Origin: CAMLFJ01 sp040902305
Lineage (GTDB): Bacteria > Methylomirabilota > Methylomirabilia > Rokubacteriales > CSP1-6
Assembly: GCA_040902305.1 (NCBI GenBank)
Contig: JBBDXN010000137.1
Location: 16,243 to 80,242, forward strand
Length of the DNA stretch: 64,000 nucleotides
Reading direction: 5' to 3'
Shown here: in pieces, positions 25,258 through 33,542 of the stretch
Layout of the letters: each line of letters starts with the position of its first letter
Position numbering within the stretch: the stretch's first letter is position 1
Notes under the pieces: generated by a model
Told to the model about the DNA's origin: nothing
The model's input: only the letters and a program-made list of their open reading frames with translations
The model's database searches: none
Translations under genes and position numbers: made by a program

Positions 25258-25432
25258 GTCCACGGTGTCCGGGCGGCCCGCCGGGTGCGGGCCCCAGGGA
25301 AGGCGGTGCGAATCCGCCGCGACCCCGTCACTGTAATCGGGGACGAAACCCGCGATCGGCCACTGATCCGGCATGAGCCGGATCGGGAAGGCGCGGGGAG
25401 TAGGACGATCCGAGAGCCAGGAGACCTGCCCC
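25258..25432 (+). promoter_or_regulatory. Cobalamin riboswitch 1
   Basis: An RNA leader with the conserved parts of the adenosylcobalamin riboswitch in order: GGTGCGAATCCGCC, then CCCGTCACTGTAATCGGGGA, a GCCACTG core segment, GGGAAGGCGC and the B12 box AGCCAGGAGACCTGCC at 25415-25430. It stands about 40 bases before cobU and is expected to repress cobU-cobT-btuFCD when cobalamin is plentiful. Confidence 0.95.
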
Positions 25433-25471
25433 GACGCCGCCACCCGCGCCGGTCCTCGAGGGAGGGCCGAG

Positions 25472-26071
25472 GTGACGGCCGTGCATTCCTCGCATCTCGT
25501 ACTCGGCGGCGCCCGCAGCGGCAAGAGCCGTTATGCGCTCGAGCAGGCGTCGCGGCAGGGCGGTCGCGTCGCCTTCCTGGCCACCGCGCGCGCGCTGGAC
25601 GGCGACATGGCGGCGCGGATCGCGCGGCACCGGGCCGAGCGGCCCGGCCGCTGGACCACGCTCGAGGAGCCGCAGGACGTGGTCGCGGCCTGCCGCCGCG
25701 CCGCGGCCGCCCACGACCTGATCGTGGTGGACTGCGCCACCGTCTGGGTCGCGAACCTCATGGAGCGCGGCGACGACGACGCGGCGGTGCTGGCCGCCGC
25801 GGATGACCTGGCCAAGCTCCTGCGCGAGCGCCTCTTCTCGATGATCGTCGTGTCCAACGAGGTCGGCGAAGGCGTCCACCCGCCGACCGAGCTGGGCCGC
25901 CGCTTCCGCGACCTGCTCGGCTTCGTCAACCAGCGTCTGGCATCCGCCGCCGATCGGGTGACCCTGATGGTGGCGGGACTGCCCATGACCGTGCCCAAGC
26001 CCGCGCCCAAGACCCCGACAGACGCTCCGCCGCCCCCGGCCCGCCTTGACGCGACTCACGAAGCTCCTTAG
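25472..26071 (+). CDS. cobU: Adenosylcobinamide kinase / adenosylcobinamide-phosphate guanylyltransferase
   Basis: A 199-aa bifunctional enzyme. It phosphorylates adenosylcobinamide and then attaches GMP to make adenosylcobinamide-GDP. The P-loop is GGARSGKS at residues 12-19. FLATARALDGDMAARIARHR and IVVDCATVWVANLM are family segments, as is VSNEVGEGVHPPTELGRRFRDLLG. The C-terminus carries an extra Pro/Ala-rich tail of about 25 residues that overlaps the start of cobT by 26 bases. GTG 25472 follows GGAGGG. The gene is first in the riboswitch-controlled operon. Confidence 0.93.
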   Translation: MTAVHSSHLVLGGARSGKSRYALEQASRQGGRVAFLATARALDGDMAARIARHRAERPGRWTTLEEPQDVVAACRRAAAAHDLIVVDCATVWVANLMERGDDDAAVLAAADDLAKLLRERLFSMIVVSNEVGEGVHPPTELGRRFRDLLGFVNQRLASAADRVTLMVAGLPMTVPKPAPKTPTDAPPPPARLDATHEAP

Positions 26072-27140
26072 CGTCGTCCCGCGGCCGGATCCCGGGGCCG
26101 AGGTCGAGGTCCGCCGTCGGCTCGACGCGCTCACCAAGCCCCCGGGGAGCCTCGGGCGTCTCGAGGAGCTGGCGGTCCGGCTGTCCGTCATCGCCGGCAT
26201 CTGCCCGCCGCGGCTTCGCGACCCGGTGATCTTCACGCTCGCGGCGGACCACGGGGTGGTCGCGCAGGGCGTGAGCGCGTATCCGCAGATCGTCACCGCG
26301 CAGATGGTGGAGAACTTCCTCCGCGGCGGGGCGGCGGTCAACGTGCTGGCGCGGCACGCGGGCGCGCGCGTGGTGGTGGCGGACCTGGGCGTCGCGGTGC
26401 CGCTGCCGGCCCATCCCGATCTCCGCGATCGCAAGGTCGCGTTCGGCACCGCGGACATGACCCGGGGGCCCGCGATGACCCCGGCGCAGTGTCGGCAGGC
26501 GATCGAGGCCGGCATCGCGCTGGTGGAAGCCGAGCACGCGCGTGGCGCGGACCTGATCGCCACCGGCGAGATGGGCATCGGCAACACCACCGCGGCCAGC
26601 GCCATGGTGGCCGCGCTGACCGGCGCCTCCGTGGAGAGCGTCACCGGCCCCGGGACGGGCGTGGACGCGGCGGGACGACGGCGCAAGGTCGACGCCATCC
26701 GGCGGGCGCTCGACGTGAACCGGCCCGATCCGGCCGATGCCCTCGACACGCTCGCCAAGGTCGGGGGCTTCGAGATCGCCGGGCTCGTCGGCGTCATCCT
26801 GGCCGGCGCCGCCCACCGGCTGCCGGTGGTGCTCGACGGCTTCATCGCGGGGGCCGCGGCCCTCGCGGCCACCCGGCTCAAGCCCGCGGCGGGCGGGGCC
26901 CTGCTGGCCGCGCACCGCTCCGCCGAGCCGGGCCATGGGCCCGTGCTCGAAGCCCTCGGCCTCGAGCCCTACCTGGACCTCGGGCTCCGGCTGGGTGAGG
27001 GGACCGGCGCGGCCCTGTGCATCGCCCTGGCGCGCGCGGCGGTCGCGATGCTGACCGACATGGCAACCTTCAAGTCCGCCGGGGTCTCGGACCGGCCCAA
27101 TATTCCGGAGATCCCCTTGTGGCCGGGGGCGGCGCCGTGA
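26046..27140 (+). CDS. cobT: Nicotinate-nucleotide:dimethylbenzimidazole phosphoribosyltransferase
   Basis: A 364-aa enzyme that makes alpha-ribazole phosphate, the lower-ligand nucleotide of cobalamin. LTKPPGSLGRLEELA opens the domain. FTLAADHGVVAQGVSAYP, TGEMGIGNTTAASA, TGPGTGVD and the C-terminal LGEGTGAAL with the catalytic glutamate are all present. It begins at TTG inside the tail of cobU, and its stop overlaps the btuF start. It supplies the nucleotide that CobS attaches. Confidence 0.95.
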   Translation: MTRLTKLLSVVPRPDPGAEVEVRRRLDALTKPPGSLGRLEELAVRLSVIAGICPPRLRDPVIFTLAADHGVVAQGVSAYPQIVTAQMVENFLRGGAAVNVLARHAGARVVVADLGVAVPLPAHPDLRDRKVAFGTADMTRGPAMTPAQCRQAIEAGIALVEAEHARGADLIATGEMGIGNTTAASAMVAALTGASVESVTGPGTGVDAAGRRRKVDAIRRALDVNRPDPADALDTLAKVGGFEIAGLVGVILAGAAHRLPVVLDGFIAGAAALAATRLKPAAGGALLAAHRSAEPGHGPVLEALGLEPYLDLGLRLGEGTGAALCIALARAAVAMLTDMATFKSAGVSDRPNIPEIPLWPGAAP

Positions 27141-28030
27141 CCCGGCTGCTCGCCGCGCTCGCGCTGGGCTTCATGCTGCTGCCGCAGACGGCCGGTGCCT
27201 TCACCGTCACCGACCAGACCGGGCGGCGGCTCGTCCTGCCCGCGCCGCCTCAGCGCATCGTCTCGCTCGTGCCCAGCGTGACCGAGACCCTGTTCACGAT
27301 CGGCGGCCAGGACCGACTCGTCGGCGTCACCGATTTCTGTGACTATCCGGCCGCCGCGCTTCGAAAGCCCCGGGTGGGCGGCATGGTGTCACCGAGCCTC
27401 GAAGGCATCGTCGCCCTCCAGCCGGATCTGGTCGTGGCCACCCCGGCCGGGAATCGCCATGAGACATTCGATCAGATCGAGCGACTCAAGATCCCGATCT
27501 TCCTCGCGAACCCGACCACAGTGACCGACGTGCTTGACCTGATCGCCCGCCTGGGTCGGCTGACGGACCGCGCGGAGCCGGCAGAGCATGTCGTGGCCGC
27601 GTTGCGCGATCGGATCCAGTCCGTCTCCGCGCGGATCGCCGGCCGGCCGCGCCCCCGGGTGCTCTACGTGCTCTGGCCGGATCCGCTCATCGTGCCGGCG
27701 CGCGGCGCCCTGGTCTCGGAGCTGATCGCCCTGGCCGGCGGCGACTCGGTGACTGCCGACGGCGGCCAAGGCTATCCACGCTACAGCATGGAGGCGGCCC
27801 TGGCGCGGAACCCGGAGGTCATCCTCATCGCGAGCCACGACGCGACCCGGAGCCCGCTGGTGCGGTCGAAGTGGGAGCGATTCGCCCAGGTGCCCGCGGT
27901 CGGCGCGGGGCGGCTCCACGCGGTGGACGGCAACTTGATGCACCGCTACGGGCCGCGGATGGTGGACGGCCTGGAGGTGCTGGCGCGCCTCATCCATCCC
28001 GAGGCCTTCGGCAAGGCGGCGCGGCGATGA
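27137..28030 (+). CDS. btuF: Cobalamin ABC transporter substrate-binding protein
   Basis: A 297-aa periplasmic helical-backbone binding protein. A signal peptide ends near AGAFTVTD (residue 20). The mature domain has RIVSLVPSVTETLF, VGVTDFCDYP and LQPDLVVAT, as in BtuF and related metal-complex receptors. The GTG start overlaps the cobT stop, and the stop overlaps the btuC start (ATGA). Position in a riboswitch operon with btuC and btuD supports cobalamin or cobinamide as ligand rather than a siderophore. Confidence 0.9.
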   Translation: MTRLLAALALGFMLLPQTAGAFTVTDQTGRRLVLPAPPQRIVSLVPSVTETLFTIGGQDRLVGVTDFCDYPAAALRKPRVGGMVSPSLEGIVALQPDLVVATPAGNRHETFDQIERLKIPIFLANPTTVTDVLDLIARLGRLTDRAEPAEHVVAALRDRIQSVSARIAGRPRPRVLYVLWPDPLIVPARGALVSELIALAGGDSVTADGGQGYPRYSMEAALARNPEVILIASHDATRSPLVRSKWERFAQVPAVGAGRLHAVDGNLMHRYGPRMVDGLEVLARLIHPEAFGKAARR

Positions 28031-29055
28031 CCCGCGGTTCGGCGGCCTCGGGTACGCGCCTCGCGGCGCTGCTGGTCGGGCTCGGGCTCGTGGTGGCGCT
28101 CGTCGCGCTCGGGGCGCTTTTCCTCGGGAGCGCGCGGGTGCCGCCCGGCGACGTGCTGGCGGTGCTCGCCGGCCGGGTCAAGGGCGTGGACCAGGTGGTG
28201 GTGCTGAGCCTGCGGCTGCCCCGCATCGTGGCCGCCCTGCTCGCGGGCGCGGCGCTGGCGGTGGCGGGCGCGGGCTTTCAGGCCCTCACCCGCAATCCTC
28301 TGGCCGAGCCCTCGGTGCTGGGCGTCTCGAGCGGGGCCGCGTTCGGGGTCGTCCTCGCGCAGGTCTTCGGGCTCGGCACCGGCCTCGTGGAGGCGGTGGG
28401 CATTGCGGCCTGCGCCTTCGCGGGCGCGCTCGTCGCGGGCGGGGCCGTCTACCTGATCGCCTCGCGCGGCGGCGGCCTGCCGGTCCAGACCCTGCTGCTG
28501 GCGGGGGTCATCGTCGGGATCTTCTTCTCGGCGGCCATCACGGTGCTGATCTCGCTCGTGGACTTCGACCGTCTGGGTGGCGTGGTGCACTGGCTGCTCG
28601 GCAACCTGGGCCCCATCGCGCCAGCCAGCCTCGTGGTGTTCGCGACGCTGACCGCGGTCGGGCTCTGGCTGGTCGTTGGGCAGGCGCGCCGGCTCAATCT
28701 GCTGGCCCTCGGCGAGGAGAGCGCGCAGCAGCTCGGAGTGGACGCGGAGCGCCTCAAGCGCCGCATCTTCGCCGGCGCCGCGCTCCTGACCTCGGCGACG
28801 GTGGCGTTCGTGGGGCCCATCGGCTTCGTGGGGCTGATCGTGCCCCAGGTCCTCCGGATGCTGCTCGGTCCCGACAATCGGGTGGTGATCCCGGCGGCCG
28901 TGCTCGGCGGGGGGGCCTTCCTGCTGCTCGCCGACACGCTCGCGCGCAATATCGTCGCGCCGGCCGAGCTGTCGGTGGGCGTCATCACCGCATTCTGTGG
29001 GGCCCCGTTCTTCGTCTACCTCCTGCGCTCGCGCGCCGGCCAGCCGGGGCTATGA
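28027..29055 (+). CDS. btuC: Cobalamin ABC transporter permease
   Basis: A 342-aa FecCD/BtuC family permease with about ten helices. LRLPRIVAALLAGAALAVAGAGFQALTRNPLAEP-LG is the conserved early block, split here across helix 2 and its loop. GEESAQQLGVD is the coupling-helix segment and VGLIVPQVLRMLLGPDNR the late conserved one. It moves the corrinoid from BtuF across the inner membrane. ATGA overlaps link it to both btuF and btuD. Confidence 0.93.
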   Translation: MTRGSAASGTRLAALLVGLGLVVALVALGALFLGSARVPPGDVLAVLAGRVKGVDQVVVLSLRLPRIVAALLAGAALAVAGAGFQALTRNPLAEPSVLGVSSGAAFGVVLAQVFGLGTGLVEAVGIAACAFAGALVAGGAVYLIASRGGGLPVQTLLLAGVIVGIFFSAAITVLISLVDFDRLGGVVHWLLGNLGPIAPASLVVFATLTAVGLWLVVGQARRLNLLALGEESAQQLGVDAERLKRRIFAGAALLTSATVAFVGPIGFVGLIVPQVLRMLLGPDNRVVIPAAVLGGGAFLLLADTLARNIVAPAELSVGVITAFCGAPFFVYLLRSRAGQPGL

Positions 29056-29855
29056 CGCCTCCGCTCGTGGTCTGCCGGCACGTGGCCTTCGCGTACGCGC
29101 CCGCGGCCCCGGGCGCGTTCGCGATCCGGGACCTCTCGTTCGAGGTGCGGCCGGGCGAGACCTTCGGCGTCATCGGCCCCAATGCCTCGGGCAAGACCAC
29201 GCTGATCCGCCTGCTGTCCAAGGTGCTGGAGCCCTCGGCCGGCGAGATCCGCCTCGGCGGCGCGGACGTGGCGCAGCTCTCGCTCCCCGCGGTGGCGCGC
29301 CAGGTGGCGGTCGTGCCACAGGACGTGCCGCGCGGCCTCCCTCACACGGTGGAGGAGCTCGTCCTCATGGGCCGCTACCCGCGCGCGCCCCGCCGGTTCT
29401 TCGAGAGCCCGGAGGATCGCGCGGCGGCCCGCCGGGCCATGGAAGCGGCGGGCGTGCTCCCACTCCGCGAGACCCTGCTCGACCGCCTGAGCGGCGGCGA
29501 GCGCCAGCGCGTCATGCTGGCGCGGGCCCTCGCCCAGGAGCCGCGCCTGCTCGTGCTCGACGAGCCCACCGCGCATCTCGACCTGCGCTACCAGGCCGAG
29601 TGCGCCGGGCTCCTCCGGCGGCTCGGGCGCGAGGCGGGGCTGACCATCGTGCTCGTCTCGCACGATCTGGGCTTCGCGGCCGAGATCTGCGACCGCCTGC
29701 TGCTGATGGCCGGCGGCGCGGCGGTGCGGGTGGGCCCGCCGGAGTCCGTCATCGACGAGGCGGTGCTCGAGTCCGCTTACGGTTGCCGCGTCCTGGTGGA
29801 CAAGCATCCGATCAGCCGCCGCCCTACCGTCCACCTCGTCTATCCCCCCGCATGA
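29052..29855 (+). CDS. btuD: Cobalamin ABC transporter ATP-binding protein
   Basis: A 267-aa ABC ATPase. Walker A is GPNASGKTT at residues 42-50, the signature is LSGGERQRVMLARAL, Walker B is LLVLDEPTAHLDL, and the switch histidine is in LVSHDLG. The FecE/BtuD class is indicated by sequence and by the gene order btuFCD. It powers corrinoid import. About 70 bases later the second cobalamin riboswitch begins, so this is probably the last gene of operon 1. Confidence 0.94.
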   Translation: MTPPLVVCRHVAFAYAPAAPGAFAIRDLSFEVRPGETFGVIGPNASGKTTLIRLLSKVLEPSAGEIRLGGADVAQLSLPAVARQVAVVPQDVPRGLPHTVEELVLMGRYPRAPRRFFESPEDRAAARRAMEAAGVLPLRETLLDRLSGGERQRVMLARALAQEPRLLVLDEPTAHLDLRYQAECAGLLRRLGREAGLTIVLVSHDLGFAAEICDRLLLMAGGAAVRVGPPESVIDEAVLESAYGCRVLVDKHPISRRPTVHLVYPPA

Positions 29856-29924
29856 CAGAGCTCAAACCAAAACAGGAGGCGACAGAACCCAAACCGAGAT
29901 AAACACAGCAAACCACCTATCGCA

Positions 29925-30095
29925 GATCAAGGGAAGCCGGTCCCGGCCATTGCACGAGGCCGAAGCCGGCACGGTCCCGCCACTGTGAGTGGGGAGTCAC
30001 GCCCGATCCCGCGAGGGAGCCACTGGGCCGCCGGAGGGCGGCCTGGGAAGGCCGGGCCACGACGCCGATCCACGAGTCAGGAGACCTGGCTGCGA
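29925..30095 (+). promoter_or_regulatory. Cobalamin riboswitch 2
   Basis: A second complete cobalamin riboswitch: GGGAAGCCGGT, then CGGTCCCGCCACTGTGAGTG, GAGCCACTG, GCCTGGGAAGG and the B12 box GTCAGGAGACCTGGCTG at 30075-30092. It ends about 40 bases before btuB, which has its own ribosome binding site (AAAGGAG). Arms differ from riboswitch 1, so it is not a recent copy. Confidence 0.95.
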
Positions 30096-30135
30096 TCGCC
30101 GAAGCCAACCCCTTTCGAGGCAAAAGGAGTGGTCG

Positions 30136-32016
30136 ATGCGACAGCATTCAGTCTGGCTTCTGGTCCTGGCCCTGATGGCGCCCCTGGCGGCGCAAGCGCA
30201 GGAGCCGAAGAGCGTGGATCCAGTGGTGGTGACGGCGACCCCGGTGGCAACCCCGACGGAACAGCTCGGGGCTTCCATCAGCGTCGTGAACGGGGAGGAC
30301 TTCCAGACCTATCACTATCCGACCGTGGACGAGGCGCTCCGCAACGTGCCGGGCGTCGAGATCCGGCGCTCGGGCTCCTATGGCAAGACCTCGAGCCTCA
30401 CCATCCGCGGGGCCAATACCAACCAGGTGCAGGTGCTGGTGGACGGCCTGCGGGTGAAGAGCCCGACGCTCGGCCAGGTGGATCTCTCCGACATCTCGCC
30501 GGACCTGATCGAGCGCATCGAGGTGATCCGGGGCGCCCAGTCCACGCTCTACGGCGCCGATGCCATCGGCGGCGTGGTGAACATCATCACCCGGAAGGGC
30601 AAGGGCGGGCCCATCCAGGCCTCGGTGCAGCAGGAGATCGGCAACTACGACACCCTGGTCTCCCGCGCCACCCTCCACGGCGCCTGGAAGATCCTGAACT
30701 ACGCGCTGTCCGGCTCGCACTTCGAGAGCAACGGCCGGTTCCAGAACGACGGGACCGACGCCAACGCGATCAGCGCGCGCGTGGGCGCCACGCTGCCCTG
30801 GGACTCGACCCTCGACTTCATCTTCCGTTACAACAAGAACGACATCGGGGTGCCGGTGAAGGGGGTCTTCCCCGGCCCGCAGCCGATCAACCCCATCATC
30901 AACCGGAACGCCCGGCAGCAGTCGGAGACCACGATTTTCAGCCTGGAGGGCAAGACGCGACCCGTGCCCTGGTGGGAAAGCCGCGGCCGTCTGTCCCGCT
31001 ACGAGAACAGCGCGGGCTTCCAGGACCCGGTGGATCCCGGGGTAGACTTCGACTTCCCGGTGTTCTCCCAGATCAACGTGGAGCGGCGGGAGGCGGAGTG
31101 GGTGAACTCGTTCTTCATCGGCAAGTGGAGCACGAGCAGCGTCGGGCTCGAGCATCGCCGAGAGATCGGAGAGAGCAAGAACACCTTCCGCGCGGTCAGC
31201 GAAACCCAGTCGGTGTTCTTCGAGCAGCAGCTCCGCTTCTTCGAGCGGCTGTTCCTGACCGGCGGCTTCCGGGTCGAGGACAACAGCGTCTTCGGCACCA
31301 CCACCACCGAGCGCGGGTCGCTGGCCTTCCTGATCAAGGAGACCGGCACCCGCCTCCGGGGCAGCGCGGGGACCGGCTTCCGGGCCCCGACCTTCAACGA
31401 CCTCTTCTTCCCGGGCTTCGGCAACCCGGACCTGCAGCCCGAGGACAGCCTCTCCTACGACTTCGGGGTGGACCAGAAGCTCTGGAGCAACCGGATCCGG
31501 CTCGGGCTCACGTATTTCCAGAACGAGTTCGAGAACCTGATCACCTGCTGCACCCCGATCCCCACCGCGCCCTTCGGCGGGCCCGTCAACGTGGGGCGCG
31601 CCCGCAGCGCGGGCATCGAGTTCACCTCCGAGGTGGACGTGCGGCCGAACCTGGTCGCCTCGCTCAACTACACCTACACGGACTCGGAGAACCTGGCCAC
31701 CGACCGGCTGCTGCCGCGGGAGCCGCGGCACCGCTGGAACATCGGGCTCACCTGGGAGCCGATCACGCGGCTCTCGCTCTTCACCCAGGTGCACGTGGTG
31801 AGCGAGCAGTTCGAGACCTTCGGCGAGGTGTACAACAGCGGTCACACCCGGGTTGACGTCGGCGGGACCTGGCGCATGCTGGAGCGCATGGGCCTTCTCA
31901 AGAAGCTCGAGCTGACCGCGCGCATCCAGAACCTGCTCAACGAAGGCTACGCGGAGGTGCGTGGCTTCCCCGCGCTCGGCATCAACGCGCTGGTCGGCCT
32001 GCGGGCGTCGTTCTAG
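30136..32016 (+). CDS. btuB: TonB-dependent cobalamin receptor
   Basis: A 626-aa outer-membrane protein. A signal peptide ends at AQAQ (about residue 21). A TonB box-like DPVVVTAT follows, then the plug domain with VDEALRNVPGVEIR, LTIRGANTNQVQVLVDG and RIEVIRGAQSTLYGADAIGGVVNIIT. The remainder is a 22-stranded barrel ending in a phenylalanine (GLRASF). The upstream riboswitch and neighbouring cbiZ, tonB and cbiB support corrinoids as substrate. This is the entry gate for operon 2. Confidence 0.94.
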   Translation: MRQHSVWLLVLALMAPLAAQAQEPKSVDPVVVTATPVATPTEQLGASISVVNGEDFQTYHYPTVDEALRNVPGVEIRRSGSYGKTSSLTIRGANTNQVQVLVDGLRVKSPTLGQVDLSDISPDLIERIEVIRGAQSTLYGADAIGGVVNIITRKGKGGPIQASVQQEIGNYDTLVSRATLHGAWKILNYALSGSHFESNGRFQNDGTDANAISARVGATLPWDSTLDFIFRYNKNDIGVPVKGVFPGPQPINPIINRNARQQSETTIFSLEGKTRPVPWWESRGRLSRYENSAGFQDPVDPGVDFDFPVFSQINVERREAEWVNSFFIGKWSTSSVGLEHRREIGESKNTFRAVSETQSVFFEQQLRFFERLFLTGGFRVEDNSVFGTTTTERGSLAFLIKETGTRLRGSAGTGFRAPTFNDLFFPGFGNPDLQPEDSLSYDFGVDQKLWSNRIRLGLTYFQNEFENLITCCTPIPTAPFGGPVNVGRARSAGIEFTSEVDVRPNLVASLNYTYTDSENLATDRLLPREPRHRWNIGLTWEPITRLSLFTQVHVVSEQFETFGEVYNSGHTRVDVGGTWRMLERMGLLKKLELTARIQNLLNEGYAEVRGFPALGINALVGLRASF

Positions 32017-32025
32017 GATCCACCC

Positions 32026-32679
32026 ATGATCGCCGGGGTGTCCGTCGAGGTCGGGAGCGAGGCGGTGGTGGTCACGAGCCGCGAGCCGCTCCGCATCCTG
32101 TCCTCGGCGGTGCACCACGGCGGCTTCGCCCTGGCCCGCGCGGTGGTGAACCTCCACGTGCGCAAGAACGATCCCTGTACGGATCCGGCGGGCATGATCG
32201 GGGCGTTCGCCCGCCGCGCCGGCGTGCCGGCGCCGTGGGTGGGCCTGCTGACCGGTGCCCATACCGAGCGCGCGGTGCAGGCCGAGGAGACCGGCGGGGG
32301 CCTTCACGCCCTGGCCGTGGTCACGGTGGGGCTCAGCAATCCGGTGGCCGCGGGCAGCTCGCCGGTGGCGACGTGGGCGGCCTCCACCATCAATACGATC
32401 GTGGTCGTGGACGCGGATCCGGAGCCGGCCGCGCTGGTCAACGCGGTGATCACCGCCACGGAGGTGAAGGGCCTGGCCCTGCGGGAGGCCGGCCTGCTCG
32501 CCGACGGCGGCCGGGCCGCGAGCGGGACGTCCACCGACGCGGTGGTGATCGCTGCGACCGGCCGCGGGGGCATCGCGCGCTTCGGCGGGCCCGCCAGCCA
32601 GATGGGCTGGGCCGTGGCCCGGGCGGCGCGCGTGGCGCTCGACCGCGCCATCGCGGACTGGCAGGAGCGCCATCGGTGA
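32026..32679 (+). CDS. cbiZ: Adenosylcobinamide amidohydrolase
   Basis: A 217-aa CbiZ-family enzyme. It cleaves the aminopropanol side chain of adenosylcobinamide or pseudocobalamin to release adenosylcobyric acid, which lets a cell rebuild foreign corrinoids. Family segments are SSAVHHGGF, VVNLHVRKND, VTVGLSNP, INTIVVVDADPEPAALVNAVITATE and SGTSTDAVVIA. Its stop overlaps the tonB start. Pairing with cbiB in one operon makes a remodelling role very likely. Confidence 0.92.
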   Translation: MIAGVSVEVGSEAVVVTSREPLRILSSAVHHGGFALARAVVNLHVRKNDPCTDPAGMIGAFARRAGVPAPWVGLLTGAHTERAVQAEETGGGLHALAVVTVGLSNPVAAGSSPVATWAASTINTIVVVDADPEPAALVNAVITATEVKGLALREAGLLADGGRAASGTSTDAVVIAATGRGGIARFGGPASQMGWAVARAARVALDRAIADWQERHR

Positions 32680-33512
32680 TCCCGCGTCTCGGGGGCGTGA
32701 CCCTGTCGGTGCTCATCCACGCGGCGCTCATCGCCCTTCTGCTGGCCTGGTCCGCCGCCGACTGGACGCGTCCGCTCTTCGTTGACCTGGAGGAGCGCGC
32801 GGATGCCCCCGGCCCGCGCACGATGGATCCGTCGCCGGCGCGGACGGCCCGCCCGGCGGCCCGGGCCGCGGCATCCGCGCCCACGCCGACGCGCGCAGCG
32901 GCGCGGCCCGCGCCCGTCGCGCCCGGGGCGCCCAGCGCGCCGGCTCCCGCTCCGGCCACGCTGCTGCCGGAGCCCGTGACGCCGCCGGTCCCCGCGATTG
33001 CGCCCATGCCCTCGCCCGCCGCGGTGCCCGCGCCCCCCGCCGCGCCGTTGGTCTCGTCCATGACTTCCGGTCCGGCGGACGAACGCGGCGGAGGCCCCGA
33101 CCCCGGCGTGGGCGGCCGGCGCGGCGCGCCGACGCAGGGTGATGCCGCCCGCGGGCCGGGAGGCGCGCCTGGCTCGCCGCTCGCGCTCGCCACGCCGGGC
33201 ACGGGCGGCTCCGGCGCGCCGCCCGCCGAGTACGGCCCGTACCTGCGGCGCTTCCGCCAGCGCGTCCAGGAGAGCCTGATCTACCCGCTCGCGGCGCGCC
33301 GGCAGGGGCTCGGGGGCACGGTGGAGCTGCACGTGTGGCTCGAGGCCACCGGCCGCGTGCGCGACGTCCAGGTCGCGCGCTCCTCGTCACACCACGTCCT
33401 GGATGACGCCGCGGTCGAGACCATCCGCCGCCTCGGGCCCATACCGTTCCCGGAGTCGCTGCCGCGCCGGCCGCTGCTGATCCGGATCCCGCTCGTCTAC
33501 GAGCTGCGATGA
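32676..33512 (+). CDS. tonB: TonB family energy transducer
   Basis: A 278-aa protein. One N-terminal helix (VTLSVLIHAALIALLLAWSA) is followed by a Pro/Ala-rich periplasmic linker of about 150 residues. The TonB C-terminal domain starts around residue 195 (YLRRFRQRVQESLIYPLAARRQGLGG, then VELHVWLEATGRVRDVQV). It passes proton-motive energy to an outer-membrane receptor. The GTG start overlaps the cbiZ stop. Being inside the btuB operon, it is probably dedicated to this receptor. No exbB or exbD lies in the window. Confidence 0.92.
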   Translation: MIPRLGGVTLSVLIHAALIALLLAWSAADWTRPLFVDLEERADAPGPRTMDPSPARTARPAARAAASAPTPTRAAARPAPVAPGAPSAPAPAPATLLPEPVTPPVPAIAPMPSPAAVPAPPAAPLVSSMTSGPADERGGGPDPGVGGRRGAPTQGDAARGPGGAPGSPLALATPGTGGSGAPPAEYGPYLRRFRQRVQESLIYPLAARRQGLGGTVELHVWLEATGRVRDVQVARSSSHHVLDDAAVETIRRLGPIPFPESLPRRPLLIRIPLVYELR

Positions 33513-33542
33513 GCTGACCCGCCAATTGGGGTCAACGCGCAA

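Noticed and set aside
25258..25432. tRNA-like GCGAATCC string at the first riboswitch
   Set aside because: It is part of the conserved cobalamin riboswitch core. There is no cloverleaf or CCA end.
30148..32673. An 841-codon minus-strand frame across btuB and cbiZ
   Set aside because: Composition-driven antisense frame; the plus strand holds clear BtuB and CbiZ motifs.
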